DNA of 64,000 bases from Candidatus Kaistella beijingensis (GTDB lineage Bacteria > Bacteroidota > Bacteroidia > Flavobacteriales > Weeksellaceae). The stretch is taken from the NCBI RefSeq assembly GCF_020084865.1, contig NZ_CP071953.1, positions 1,178,001 through 1,242,000 on the forward strand. The letters are read 5' to 3'. Numbering within the stretch: the first letter of the stretch is position 1; each line of letters opens with the position of its first letter. The position numbers and the translations under genes were made by a program. Below are positions 39,082 to 48,155 of this stretch, piece by piece. The notes under the pieces were generated by a model. That model was not told the origin of the DNA. It saw only the letters and a list, made by a program, of their open reading frames with translations, and did no database searches.

Positions 39082-40725
39082 TTATTTACCGATCACTTCT
39101 ACTATAGGATTCCCGATGTTTCCGCTTGGAAACTGAATTCTTAAAAGTGATGCAATTGTTGGTGAAATATCGGTCATATTGTATTCTTTGTTACTTTCAC
39201 CATTTTTAATTCCCCATCCCATAAAAATCAATGGAACACGCGAATCATACGAATTCCAAACGCTGTGAGTCGTTCCCTTCTTTGCATAAGGAGGAAGCAT
39301 GGAATCATGTGAAATTAATTGAATATCGCCGCTCCTCTGCCAATTGTAACCGTTGATAATTCTAGTTTTAATCGGTTCAGGAATGGGAGCTTGTCCTAAT
39401 TTTTTAAGATTTACTGCAAATAAAACTGATTGGTCTTTATTGAGTTCATCGACCAAATAATCAACAACATTGGTCATGTCTAGCTTGTTTTTTTCAACCA
39501 AGCTTTGATCCAAATAAATTTGATAATTATCAATTGAGGTCAACAGATTTTCAACTCCATATTTGAGTTTGTATTTTTCGTTCAAACTTTTTTCTGCGCC
39601 TTCTCCAAAAAATCCTGTCGCCATTTTGTGTTCCTGCATAAAACCTACGGCGTGAGCTCCACCGTGATCCGCAGAAAGGAAAACCGTATATTCATTTTTG
39701 CCAATATTTTTATCTAAATATTTAAAAAATTCTGCCAAATCTTGGTCTAATCTCAAATAAATATCTTGAACCTCGATAGAATTGGGTCCGAATTTGTGTC
39801 CTGCATAATCAGTTGAAGCAATATTGATGGCAAGAAAATCGGTAATATTGTCTTTTCCCAAACTTTCTCCTTCAATTGCAGCTTCAGCAACTTTCAAAGT
39901 CAAGGTATTTCCAAAAGGTGTGTAGCGGATGTTATCTTTTTTGGCCTGATAATCAGCCGCTAAATTATTGTATGGAAAAGTTGGTGTTTTTGCACTTCCT
40001 AAAAGTCCTTCCCACGGAGAATTATCTGGTGAACTTTCGGTATATTGGTTGAGTGGAAGCAAAGTATTCCAACCATTTGCGACTAATTTTTCAGGCAGAT
40101 TTTGGGCGTTGAAATTTTTCATCCATTGCGGAAGATCATTCATATAATACGAACTCGTTACAAAATTTCCTGAAGAGTCATCAAACCAATATGCTCCAGT
40201 CGGATTATGTCCTGCTGGAAGAATTGAGGCTCTGTCTTTCAAAGAAACACCCACAACTTTTCCCTGAAAATTGGTAGCCAATCTTAATTCATCTGTAATT
40301 GTTGTGGACCACAAATTTTTTGGTGAATGACTTCCTACTTTTACATTCTGGGTTCCAACCGGTTTTACAGTTTCATCGGTTGTACAATACACATTTTTCC
40401 CTGTGCCCTTGTCATACCAATCGTTTCCAGCGATCCCATGAATTGCAGGAACAGAACCTGTATAAATCGATGTATGTCCTAAAGCTGTCACTGTAGGAAC
40501 ATAATTGATATGAACATTATTCAAGGAAAAACCCTTGTTCAAAAGTCTTTTGAAGCCATCATTGCCATATTTGCTGTAATAACGATATAGATAATCCCAT
40601 CTCATTTGATCGACAACTAGACCTACAACTAATTTTGGACGATTCGGTTGGTTAATTTTTGCTTTTTGCGCATTGATTCCTATGGAGAATACAGCCAATG
40701 CAATAAGGCTCGCTTTTTTGAACAT
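39082..40725 (-). CDS. pafA: PafA-type alkaline phosphatase
   Basis: A secreted phosphomonoesterase of the alkaline phosphatase/NPP superfamily, described in Flavobacteria as able to work without phosphate repression. Signal peptide (ending GINAQ), catalytic Thr in VPTVTALGHTSIYTG (near residue 79), metal ligands in VVGLVVDQMRWD (near 35-45), SADHGGAHAVGF, and a NDWYDKGTGK motif after GIAG. It has 547 residues as expected. A -7 element TAATTTTG lies at 40765-40758 on the minus strand. The upstream thioredoxin-like gene ends 49 bases before it. Confidence 0.9.
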   Translation of the reverse strand: MFKKASLIALAVFSIGINAQKAKINQPNRPKLVVGLVVDQMRWDYLYRYYSKYGNDGFKRLLNKGFSLNNVHINYVPTVTALGHTSIYTGSVPAIHGIAGNDWYDKGTGKNVYCTTDETVKPVGTQNVKVGSHSPKNLWSTTITDELRLATNFQGKVVGVSLKDRASILPAGHNPTGAYWFDDSSGNFVTSSYYMNDLPQWMKNFNAQNLPEKLVANGWNTLLPLNQYTESSPDNSPWEGLLGSAKTPTFPYNNLAADYQAKKDNIRYTPFGNTLTLKVAEAAIEGESLGKDNITDFLAINIASTDYAGHKFGPNSIEVQDIYLRLDQDLAEFFKYLDKNIGKNEYTVFLSADHGGAHAVGFMQEHKMATGFFGEGAEKSLNEKYKLKYGVENLLTSIDNYQIYLDQSLVEKNKLDMTNVVDYLVDELNKDQSVLFAVNLKKLGQAPIPEPIKTRIINGYNWQRSGDIQLISHDSMLPPYAKKGTTHSVWNSYDSRVPLIFMGWGIKNGESNKEYNMTDISPTIASLLRIQFPSGNIGNPIVEVIGK

Positions 40726-40774
40726 AATTTTAAAATATTATTCTATATAAATTTTCACAAAATTAAGAAAACTA

Positions 40775-42046
40775 TTATTGAAATAGTTTCTTAAATTCTT
40801 CGGTGTTATAGCTCTTCAAGACCACCTCACCTTTACGGTTCAAAAGTAGATAACTTGGGTTAGAAAAAACCCCTAATTCCTCTTGATACTTTGCATTGTT
40901 GTTCTTGCTTTTAACATTCTGCCAATCTTGCATCTTATGATCTTCGACAAATTTTTTCCATTGTAGATCAGTTGTTGTGTTTAGAAATGCTAAAATCTTA
41001 ACATCTTTTGTAAACTGATTTTCTTTTAGGAATTTCTGAATTTCAGGCATTTTCTCTTGGCAATGTACACAATCAGGATCATAAAAAATAATCAAAGTGT
41101 AATCATGGTTTGGATAGATTGATTTCAAGTTCGTATCTATCCCGCTAAAATCGGTCATTGCAATATCCGAAATTACAGAACCCAATGGTAATTTTTCATT
41201 CTGTTTAAGTTTAACCAAGGTCGTTTGATAAAGTTTTTCATCTGCTTTCATACAATCAACTGAATTAAGATATTTGTTGAAAACATAATTGTAAGTCTCA
41301 TTCAGATTGTATTTATTTAAATAATCCAAATTCAAGAAAACCCATTTTAGGTAGTACAAATAATTCGGGCTTTTACAAGTTTGACCTTTCAGTAAAATAT
41401 CTACGTTTGACTTATAGTTTTCATTAGTTATAGGTAATACTTTAACATAATTGAAAAGCGATGAATAAATATTTGGAAGTAACTTAATACGTTTATCATT
41501 AAGATCTATCCCCTTAAAATATTGATTTCTGAAATTTTTTAGTTGTAACTCTTCTGTTGGGATGGTCAATTCTTTCAGTTCTAATTTTGCGTATAAAGCT
41601 GCGGCTGAAAGTGGAAAATTTTGGACGATTGCCTTCAAGTTTGTTTCTCTTTGTTCCCTGTTAATGACATTTTGGGAAAGCAATAATGCCTTATTCAAAG
41701 GGTCTGAAGTTGTCATTGATCGTAGAACACTATTATCAAGATTGAAGACAAGGTTTGAACCGTTTACCAAATCAATATTTGCAAAATTAAGTTTGTCATT
41801 TTTTTTGAAACTCAACCGATAAACCGCACCAATAATTTTCTTCTGCTGAATAAATGCAACCTCGTTTTTTCCTGAGACTAAAGCAGAGTCGACCGCTGTA
41901 GTTTTACCCAATGAACCGTTATAGTAACTTAAGTATAATTTTTCTTCATTTACATCTTTCAGATTTATTTTAACCTGAAAACCAATTTTTTGTGAAAACA
42001 ACAATTGACTTATAAACAGTAATGCAATAAAAACAGATCTTTTCAT
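40775..42046 (-). CDS. Exported thioredoxin-like (TlpA/AhpC-type) protein
   Basis: Signal peptide MKRSVFIALLFISQLLFSQ. The N-terminal part resembles the DUF4369-like beta domain (FQVKINLKDVNEEKLYLSYY), followed by a helical middle and a C-terminal thioredoxin fold (about 285-420) with active site DPDCVHCQEKMPEIQKF, that is C-V-H-C, and cis-Pro region GVFSNPSYLLLN. This layout is common in Bacteroidota periplasmic proteins that keep cytochrome or sorting-pathway thiols reduced. The specific partner is unknown. Followed on the minus strand by the pafA gene. Confidence 0.82.
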   Translation of the reverse strand: MKRSVFIALLFISQLLFSQKIGFQVKINLKDVNEEKLYLSYYNGSLGKTTAVDSALVSGKNEVAFIQQKKIIGAVYRLSFKKNDKLNFANIDLVNGSNLVFNLDNSVLRSMTTSDPLNKALLLSQNVINREQRETNLKAIVQNFPLSAAALYAKLELKELTIPTEELQLKNFRNQYFKGIDLNDKRIKLLPNIYSSLFNYVKVLPITNENYKSNVDILLKGQTCKSPNYLYYLKWVFLNLDYLNKYNLNETYNYVFNKYLNSVDCMKADEKLYQTTLVKLKQNEKLPLGSVISDIAMTDFSGIDTNLKSIYPNHDYTLIIFYDPDCVHCQEKMPEIQKFLKENQFTKDVKILAFLNTTTDLQWKKFVEDHKMQDWQNVKSKNNNAKYQEELGVFSNPSYLLLNRKGEVVLKSYNTEEFKKLFQ

Positions 42047-42104
42047 TTTTAATAATTATTTGCAAATTTAATTCTTTTTGTTTTTCAAACGCTGTTTGCA
42101 ACAA

Positions 42105-42132
42105 ATAAAAAAACGTACCAAATGGTACGTTT
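42105..42132 (-). terminator. Terminator of mdh
   Basis: AAACGTACCA and TGGTACGTTT arms with a two-base loop, followed on the minus strand by T residues. Confidence 0.85.
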
Positions 42133-42158
42133 CTTACAGTATTTGTTTAGAAAAAATC

Positions 42159-43085
42159 TTAAAATCCTAAATCTCCGTTAACTTCTCTAACAGCGTTTGC
42201 AGCTTCTGCAAATTTTGCTTTTTCAGCTTCTGTTAAAGATATTTCAACAATTTTTTCAACTCCGTTTTTACCGATGATTGCAGGAACACCAAGACAAATA
42301 TCGCTTTGTCCGTATTCACCATCTAACATCAATGAACAAGGAATCATTTTCTTTTGATCGCAAGCAATTGCTTGAACCATTACAGAAACAGCCGCACCTG
42401 GAGCATACCAAGCTGATGTCCCTAATAATTTTGTTAAAGTCGCACCACCAACTTTAGTTTCTTCGATAACGTAGCTTTGTTTTTCTTCGCTCAAAAATTC
42501 TGAAACTGGAACACCGTTTCTAGTTGCTTTAGACATCAATGGCAACATTCCTGTGTCGCTGTGAGCGGCAATTACCATTCCGTCCACATCAGAAATTGGA
42601 CATTCTAAAGCTTCTGCCAATCTGTATTTGAAACGTGCAGAATCTAAAGCACCACCCATTCCGATGATTTTATTTTTTGGAAGACCCGAAGTTTTGTGAA
42701 CTAAATAAGCCATGGTATCCATTGGATTAGAAACTACGACGATGATGACGTCTGGAGAATGTTTCACCAAATTCGCCGTTACTTCTTTCACAATTCCGGC
42801 GTTGATTCCGATTAATTCTTCTCTTGTCATTCCCGGTTTTCTTGGAATTCCCGAAGTAATTACGGCGACTTTTGAACCTGCAGTTTTGCTGTAATCGCCT
42901 GTTGTTCCTGTGATTTTGGTATCAAAACCATTCAAAGAAGCGCACTGCATCAAATCCATTGCTTTACCTTCGGCAAATCCTTCTTTGATATCAACCAAAA
43001 CAACTTCTGAAGCGAAATTTTTCATCGCGATGTATTCAGCGCAACTCGCGCCCACTGCTCCTGCTCCAACTACGGTAACTTTCAT
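42159..43085 (-). CDS. mdh: Malate dehydrogenase
   Basis: NAD-dependent malate to oxaloacetate conversion in the TCA cycle. The ATG at 43085 (MKVTVVGAGAVGASCAEYIA) is used; an open frame extends 25 codons further but has no family support and contains the promoter. It is of the LDH-like clade: NAD loop GAGAVGASC, D in VLVDIKEG, mobile-loop arginines in ITSGIPRKPGMTREELI, the NP motif VVVSNPMD, and catalytic His in VIAAHSDTGMLP. The length of 308 fits. Confidence 0.95.
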   Translation of the reverse strand: MKVTVVGAGAVGASCAEYIAMKNFASEVVLVDIKEGFAEGKAMDLMQCASLNGFDTKITGTTGDYSKTAGSKVAVITSGIPRKPGMTREELIGINAGIVKEVTANLVKHSPDVIIVVVSNPMDTMAYLVHKTSGLPKNKIIGMGGALDSARFKYRLAEALECPISDVDGMVIAAHSDTGMLPLMSKATRNGVPVSEFLSEEKQSYVIEETKVGGATLTKLLGTSAWYAPGAAVSVMVQAIACDQKKMIPCSLMLDGEYGQSDICLGVPAIIGKNGVEKIVEISLTEAEKAKFAEAANAVREVNGDLGF

Positions 43086-43129
43086 AATACTATTATTTTT
43101 ATATTTTTTTAATGTCTTTGTTAGAACTC

Positions 43130-43160
43130 CAAATTTACGAAATATTGAAATTACTGCCAA
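43130..43160 (-). promoter_or_regulatory. mdh promoter
   Basis: TTG (43160-43158), 20-base spacer, TAAATTTG (43137-43130), 44 bases before the ATG. A full match to the Bacteroidota consensus; it also supports the short mdh start. Confidence 0.75.
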
Positions 43161-43181
43161 TTTAGAATTATAAAATATTCC

Positions 43182-43733
43182 TCAAAATAATCCGAGTAAA
43201 AATTCAAAAGCTCTCATGGCTCCCCTTAAAACATCATCGTATTGATGTTCAGAAACATTTTCATCAAGCGACTCTTTGAAATTTTTCCATAAAACTCCGG
43301 TATCCTCACCATAACAATTAAAATAATGGAAAGAAATATTTTGAAATTCAGGACTTTTTGCGAGTTGTTTTGCAATGACATTTCCGCCCAAAGTGGAACC
43401 TTCCATCACATAAAGAAAACCGAATGCTTCGGCTTCATTTACTATTTCTGGCAGATTTTCAGGTTTGGATTTTTCTATATGTAAAGAAGACAAATCTTTT
43501 TCAATTAAAGGAAGTTTTCTCCTTTTTTCTAAATGTAAATTCTGCGCCGTTTCTTTTGAAAGTGTTTTGAAAACATCACTTTCAAAATTCAAAAGGAAAA
43601 GGTAATTGAAATGAATTAATTTTCGGTAATTATCTAAAGTATACGTTTTATCGAAGATTTTTGAGGATTGGAATTGCTGTTCCAACTTATCGTGAAGGGA
43701 TTTTGTTTTTTCTTTTAAGGTTTGTGAAATCAT
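43182..43733 (-). CDS. Biliverdin-producing heme oxygenase
   Basis: Opens heme to biliverdin, the chromophore of the phytochrome encoded just upstream. The 183-residue protein has the proximal-His segment KTKSLHDKLEQ (H14) and the distal-helix block GFLYVMEGSTLGGNVIAKQL, characteristic of bacterial BphO/HmuO-type enzymes. It is downstream of the phytochrome gene on the same strand, with one copy of the two-hairpin repeat occupying the gap. Confidence 0.88.
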   Translation of the reverse strand: MISQTLKEKTKSLHDKLEQQFQSSKIFDKTYTLDNYRKLIHFNYLFLLNFESDVFKTLSKETAQNLHLEKRRKLPLIEKDLSSLHIEKSKPENLPEIVNEAEAFGFLYVMEGSTLGGNVIAKQLAKSPEFQNISFHYFNCYGEDTGVLWKNFKESLDENVSEHQYDDVLRGAMRAFEFLLGLF

Positions 43734-43740
43734 ATGGTTT

Positions 43741-43811
43741 TGTAAGTTTCGGCTAAAGCCTGATTCGGATTTTTAATATTAAAAAACGGGCTAAAGCCCG
43801 TCCCTATTGAT
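43741..43811 (-). repeat. Two-hairpin intercistronic repeat, copy B
   Basis: The best-preserved copy. On the minus strand it reads ATCAATAGGGACGGGC, then a perfect ACGGGCTTTAGCCCGT hairpin followed by T residues, a 25-base spacer and GGCTTTAGCCGAAACTT. It ends 7 bases before the heme oxygenase start codon. Confidence 0.8.
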
Positions 43812-43826
43812 AAATGCTACTATAAA

Positions 43827-46019
43827 TCAAGGTTTTTGAAAAGTAAGGATAAATGTAGTTCCCTCGTTCACTTTGCTTTCAAACGAGATATTTCCGCCAA
43901 GCCTTTTCATCAGTCGATATACGATTGAAAGTCCTACGCCATTTCCCTGGAATGACTTCGCATTTTCCATTCGGCTGAAGATTTTGAACATTTTTTCGTT
44001 ATTTTTATCCGCAATTCCGATTCCGTTGTCTTTGATTTTATAGATGACGCTTTCGCCTGAAACTTCACCATGAATTTCCACTTTCGGAGATTCACTTTTG
44101 GAGGAATATTTTATCGCATTTCCGATTACGTTTTGTAAAACCTGTTTCAACATGGTTTTATCGGCCAAAACATTTGGACAATCACCTTTAATGACTTCGG
44201 TACTTTCAGCTTGCAGAGTGAATTTAGCATCGTACATAATTTTATCAATCAACGAAAGTGTTTCCATGTTTTCTAGATGGATTTCAGAGGTTTTCGCACG
44301 ACTTAAATCAAGAACGTTGCGCATCATCACCTCCATGCTGTTGATTTCTTCAATAATTTTCTTGACTTTTTTCTGAACGTCTGGATTTTCTTTTTGGGTT
44401 CTTTCGAGCAACTGTGCGTTCAGCTTCATAACGGTTAAAGGCGTTCCCAAATCGTGAGAAATGGTATGTGAAAAACTGTCGAGTTCTTCATTCAATTTTT
44501 TCAATTGGTCATTCAGTTCCACGATTTTTGAGCTTAGATTTATCGAAGTTTCCAAAATCACGGGAATCAGCTTTTCTACGGCGATGATGTTTTTATTTTG
44601 CCAATGCTTAGATTTTCCGTTGATGTCTTCCGAAAATATCTCGAAAGATTTTCTTGGCGAAATCATGATTTTTTCTGTACCGTAATGATTGACGGTTTCG
44701 GGTTTTTTCTCTTCATAACCTGCCCAATTGATGTGTTCGGTGTATTCTTTTCGGAACCATATCAACATTTGTGTTTTCAAACTGTCGAGATTGGCAATAA
44801 AAACTCCTGCAGCATTTTGGTCTACATCAAACTGCTCTTTAAAATCCTTCAAAAATGAATTACTGTAAAACATTTTTTCCGGTTGGCTTTGCATCCATTC
44901 ACCAATTTTGCGAATTGCATTTTCGGCCGGAACCGTTCCAAAAGTCTTCAACCCATCCCCCATGATAATCGCCAAACCATCAGATTCCACCATGTTTTTT
45001 AAAACTTCAATATTCTCAAAAAGTGAATCTTTTAAAGTGTTATGTTTTAGAAACTGCTCCCTTAAAAAACGGGTTTTATTGTTGAACTCATTAATATCAT
45101 CAATTTTCTGTTGAGATTTGAATGACATATAGGAGTTTGCTGCCAAAGCGGTAAAAACTTCTGCCCGAATTCTGTTGGCTAAATCGATATGTTTGGCTTC
45201 AATATTTTGACACGTTACCAAACCCCAAAGTTGATTGTCGATAATAATCGAAGTGCTGAAACTTGAAGCGACACCCGTATTCTTCAAGTATTGCCCATGA
45301 ATTGGCGACATTGCCCGAACTGAAGAATAAGTTAAATCAATTTTTTCGTCGGTTTTGCTAAAAATCGGGACCATTTCAGAATACACATCGCTGAAAATAC
45401 GTTCGCGTTTTTTTAAATAAAGCGCTCTGGCTTGTCTTGGAATATCGCTCTCCGGATAATGAAGATTCATGTAGCTTTCCAGACCGGGATTGATGTGCTC
45501 TGCAATTACTTTTCCGGTGCCGTCTTCCAAAAAACGATACACCATAATTCTGTCGTAACCCACCACATCGTAAATCAACCGCGCCAGATTTTTCCATAAT
45601 TCTTCTGAACTTAAAAGGCTGCTTGGATTGGCATATTTATTTGAAAGGTAAACTTTCTGGGAATTATTGTCGATAAATCGTTCAAATTCCAGGAAAATAT
45701 TTCCACTGAATTTATAGATTAAAAAATGATGCGGAATGCCGTTGACAATAATTTTATCAACAAAATAATCATTTTCTTTCTGGGTAAATTTTTCGAGGTT
45801 CTGATAGAGTTCAGATTCGGCAATTTGTGAAAAACTTTGAGGTAAACTTTCGATTTCCGCACCAAAAATATCACCTTCTATTTGAAAAAGCGTTGCAATG
45901 TTCTGGCTGTAAAATTTTATGGTCTTAGTCTCGGCATCAAGTCCAATCAGGTAACCATAGCTCTGAATGTGTCCCGGAATGTGAATTTCTTCCTCGTGAC
46001 AGTCTAAAAATTCCTTCAT
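43827..46019 (-). CDS. Bacteriophytochrome histidine kinase
   Basis: A red/far-red light sensor kinase with biliverdin. The 730-residue protein begins with the chromophore-anchoring Cys (C7, in FLDCHEEEIHIPGHIQSYG), followed by PAS-like, GAF (with HYPESDIPRQARALY, equivalent to the PASDIP motif), PHY (tongue motif ISPRKSFEIFSE) and a kinase module with H in SHTISHDLGTPLTVMK, N box NVIGNAIKYS, G1 DNGIGIAD and G2 GNGVGLSIVYR. The kinase type is classical HisKA, not HWE. The heme oxygenase gene is directly downstream, so chromophore and apoprotein are made together. No response regulator gene lies adjacent. Confidence 0.93.
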   Translation of the reverse strand: MKEFLDCHEEEIHIPGHIQSYGYLIGLDAETKTIKFYSQNIATLFQIEGDIFGAEIESLPQSFSQIAESELYQNLEKFTQKENDYFVDKIIVNGIPHHFLIYKFSGNIFLEFERFIDNNSQKVYLSNKYANPSSLLSSEELWKNLARLIYDVVGYDRIMVYRFLEDGTGKVIAEHINPGLESYMNLHYPESDIPRQARALYLKKRERIFSDVYSEMVPIFSKTDEKIDLTYSSVRAMSPIHGQYLKNTGVASSFSTSIIIDNQLWGLVTCQNIEAKHIDLANRIRAEVFTALAANSYMSFKSQQKIDDINEFNNKTRFLREQFLKHNTLKDSLFENIEVLKNMVESDGLAIIMGDGLKTFGTVPAENAIRKIGEWMQSQPEKMFYSNSFLKDFKEQFDVDQNAAGVFIANLDSLKTQMLIWFRKEYTEHINWAGYEEKKPETVNHYGTEKIMISPRKSFEIFSEDINGKSKHWQNKNIIAVEKLIPVILETSINLSSKIVELNDQLKKLNEELDSFSHTISHDLGTPLTVMKLNAQLLERTQKENPDVQKKVKKIIEEINSMEVMMRNVLDLSRAKTSEIHLENMETLSLIDKIMYDAKFTLQAESTEVIKGDCPNVLADKTMLKQVLQNVIGNAIKYSSKSESPKVEIHGEVSGESVIYKIKDNGIGIADKNNEKMFKIFSRMENAKSFQGNGVGLSIVYRLMKRLGGNISFESKVNEGTTFILTFQKP

Positions 46020-46034
46020 AGTTTTTTAACCGAC

Positions 46035-46042
46035 CAAAGATA
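46035..46042 (-). promoter_or_regulatory. -7 element of the phytochrome promoter
   Basis: TATCTTTG on the minus strand, 15 bases before the phytochrome ATG. No clear TTG at -33 was found. Confidence 0.5.
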
Positions 46043-46107
46043 ACTTTTTATTTAACATAATTTGCTGGTCAACAGAAATTATTATTCCGCTAATCTTTTA
46101 AAATCTG

Positions 46108-47124
46108 CTATTTTTCTTCCTCGAAATAAAGTCGGTAATATTTTCCCTTTTCGTCCTGCCCTGTCTCAATCATCTTTCGGTCGCCGTGAACATAGATGTG
46201 GAAATTTTTATCGAGTTTGATGACACTTTTGAAACCCCTGCTCTGCTTTTTCACCGCCGCTTCATTAATCGCAAAATCCTCTGAAATTGAAACCTGCATA
46301 TCGTTTTCGTAATCGGATTTGAAGTTGCTGAAACTTTCGATGACGTTTTTGTCTTCTAAAACTTCGTTGGTAAATTCCTCGAAATCGAATTTTTCTTTTT
46401 CCTTGAAAAAGTTGATGGATTTGTTGAGGAAATCGGCTTGGTCGGCTTTTGAAACCTCGAATTCTGTTGGCAATTGTTTGGTGATGAAATCTTTGTAAAC
46501 TGCGAGTGTTTCTTGGGTGTGGAAATATTCGTCGTCGCGTTGTTTTACTTTTAGAAAATCTTCGAACCAATAATAGATGTCGCCGTTTTTGTTGTTGTCA
46601 ATCACGGAGACTGCATAACCGGTCTCTCTGCCCGTATTATAAATCAACGCACCTTTATCCAGTTTTGAAAGTCCGATCCCATAATCTTTTTCAATTTCAA
46701 AGGTTTCGTTTTGAGGGAAAATTTTCAGGAAAGGATTTTTATTTTCTGTTTTAAATATTCCAATAGAGTCTATTTTATTTCCGTCCGCGTTTTCCTCCCC
46801 TTCAAAATAAACGATGAAGAGTTCACCGCTTTGAACACGCGGATTTTCGGTGATTTCGTAAAGATGTTTTGCCAAATTCTCGCTTTCCCAAACGAATTTA
46901 TTTTTGTCTTCAAAAATTTCGGAAACTGAGGAATAAACGGGATTGTTCACCAAATAAGAATCGCTGTAGAAACGAAACTGCTCTTCTGATTTGAAATTTT
47001 TCAGGAAAAAATCTTGCAGAAGTACTTTCATATCATCTTCCAGTTTCAACTCTTCTTGTGAGAGAATTAAAGATTCCTGATTGATTTTGTTTCCGACTTT
47101 GTGGACGATTATTTTGGAGAGCAT
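46108..47124 (-). CDS. Nucleoid-associated protein (YejK/NdpA family)
   Basis: A DNA-associated protein of the 37-kDa nucleoid-associated family. The start is the ATG at 47124 (MLSKIIVHKVGNKINQESLILS), matching the family N-terminus. Other recognisable parts are LFIVYFEGEENADGNKIDSIGIFKTENKNPFLKI and LDKGALIYN. The length is 338. A -7 element TATCTTTG lies at 47150-47143. It is monocistronic, upstream of the phytochrome gene on the same strand, but no functional link is implied. Confidence 0.88.
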   Translation of the reverse strand: MLSKIIVHKVGNKINQESLILSQEELKLEDDMKVLLQDFFLKNFKSEEQFRFYSDSYLVNNPVYSSVSEIFEDKNKFVWESENLAKHLYEITENPRVQSGELFIVYFEGEENADGNKIDSIGIFKTENKNPFLKIFPQNETFEIEKDYGIGLSKLDKGALIYNTGRETGYAVSVIDNNKNGDIYYWFEDFLKVKQRDDEYFHTQETLAVYKDFITKQLPTEFEVSKADQADFLNKSINFFKEKEKFDFEEFTNEVLEDKNVIESFSNFKSDYENDMQVSISEDFAINEAAVKKQSRGFKSVIKLDKNFHIYVHGDRKMIETGQDEKGKYYRLYFEEEK

Positions 47125-47142
47125 TTTTAGATTTTTGAAGTG

Positions 47143-47150
47143 CAAAGATA
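47143..47150 (-). promoter_or_regulatory. -7 element upstream of the nucleoid-associated protein
   Basis: TATCTTTG on the minus strand, 18 bases before the ATG at 47124. The nearest TTG is 17 bases upstream, a little close. Confidence 0.5.
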
Positions 47151-47339
47151 AATGATTAAATTAGAAACAACCCACTCATTGCCATTTAAAATTGCCTGAA
47201 ATTTGCTTTCTTAAAAAATACTGGAAAACTAAAAAGTCACAAAAATTTTTAAGGTTTGAAGAATATGTGATTAAAAGAGCAAAAAAATAATTGATTGCAT
47301 CAAAAAATCCTTTTTTAAATACAATAAACGTATAGATAA

Positions 47340-47906
47340 ATGAAACTCTGCATACCAGATCAAGGTGCAATTTCACAAGGACAAAACGCCACAAAAAGCG
47401 TTGGGAAAAATGCGCGACGCTCACTGCACAAACCGAAAAATTCGTTTGGGAACGGGCGGAACAATGATGATGAATTATTCTCCGTACAAAATGGCGGAGA
47501 CTTTCAAAACTTTATCCGCTTACGCCCCGGGCAAAATTGATTTTGGTGCAGGACGCGCTCCGGGCGGCTACGGAAAATCCATTTTGGCTTTATCTGAAGG
47601 CAAAGACACACGTTTTCAGGATCTTTATAAAAAATTCTCGGAAACTTTACATTTAATGAACGATGAAAACGGTGAGGATTATTTCAACCAGAATGTGGTC
47701 GCAAATCCTACAGGATGGAGAACGGCTTTATTGAGCAGAATAAAAAATGGCACATCCGAGGAGAAATAAATGAGGTGGTTGATTAACTCAAAAAAAACAA
47801 CAAGTGCACCGGTTTGACGAACTGACAGTCCGTACAATTCCAATTTGCACAGGATTTAAAACTGAAAGAGTATGAAATGTTGGCGAAAGGATTCGCACTG
47901 AGTTGA
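47340..47906 (+). pseudogene. Decayed LLM-class flavin-dependent oxidoreductase
   Basis: Three pieces of a luciferase-like monooxygenase of about 330 residues remain in different frames. At 47340 the N-terminus MKLCIPDQGAISQGQNATK matches the family opening. From about 47425 in another frame comes NRKIRLGTGGTMMMNYSPYK, AGRAPGGYG and NPTGWRTALL. Near 47847-47906 a third piece, LKEYEMLAKGFALS, resembles the family C-terminus. About 60 residues before the IRLGTGG block and most of the second half are missing. A 134-codon frame (47365-47769) survives but lacks the N-terminal and C-terminal barrel parts. No functional product is expected. Confidence 0.8.
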
Positions 47907-48081
47907 AAACAATTATAACATTCTATAAAATTGGCAACTTTAGGATCTGTATTTCCGTAACTTACAATTCTTACATCCAAAGGAACATTTCTGAACTTTT
48001 CCACTGAAATCCTGAAGGCCTCCAGAATTTAGGATACTTCATTGCCAAAAACCCCATGGATAATTATTTCGTTAAAAATAC

Positions 48082-48105
48082 AAAAAATCCCCACCAAAGT
48101 GGGGA
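48082..48105 (-). terminator. Terminator of dnaK
   Basis: GTCCCCAC and GTGGGGA arms, followed by T residues on the minus strand, about 50 bases after the dnaK stop. Confidence 0.85.
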
Positions 48106-48155
48106 CTTCCAATTATTTGTTGATTCTTCATGAGAATCTGTCATTCAATCCAGAA

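Noticed and set aside
42159-43160. Longer mdh frame with 25 extra N-terminal residues
   Set aside because: The extension covers the full promoter and lacks the GAGAVG-proximal start typical of the family.
46265-46570. Arg-rich 101-codon frame
   Set aside because: Alternate-frame shadow of the nucleoid-associated protein gene; its composition is an out-of-frame reading of Lys/Glu-rich codons.
47365-47769. A 134-codon functional LLM oxidoreductase
   Set aside because: It lacks the N-terminal strand-helix unit and the C-terminal half of the barrel; matching fragments sit in other frames on both sides.
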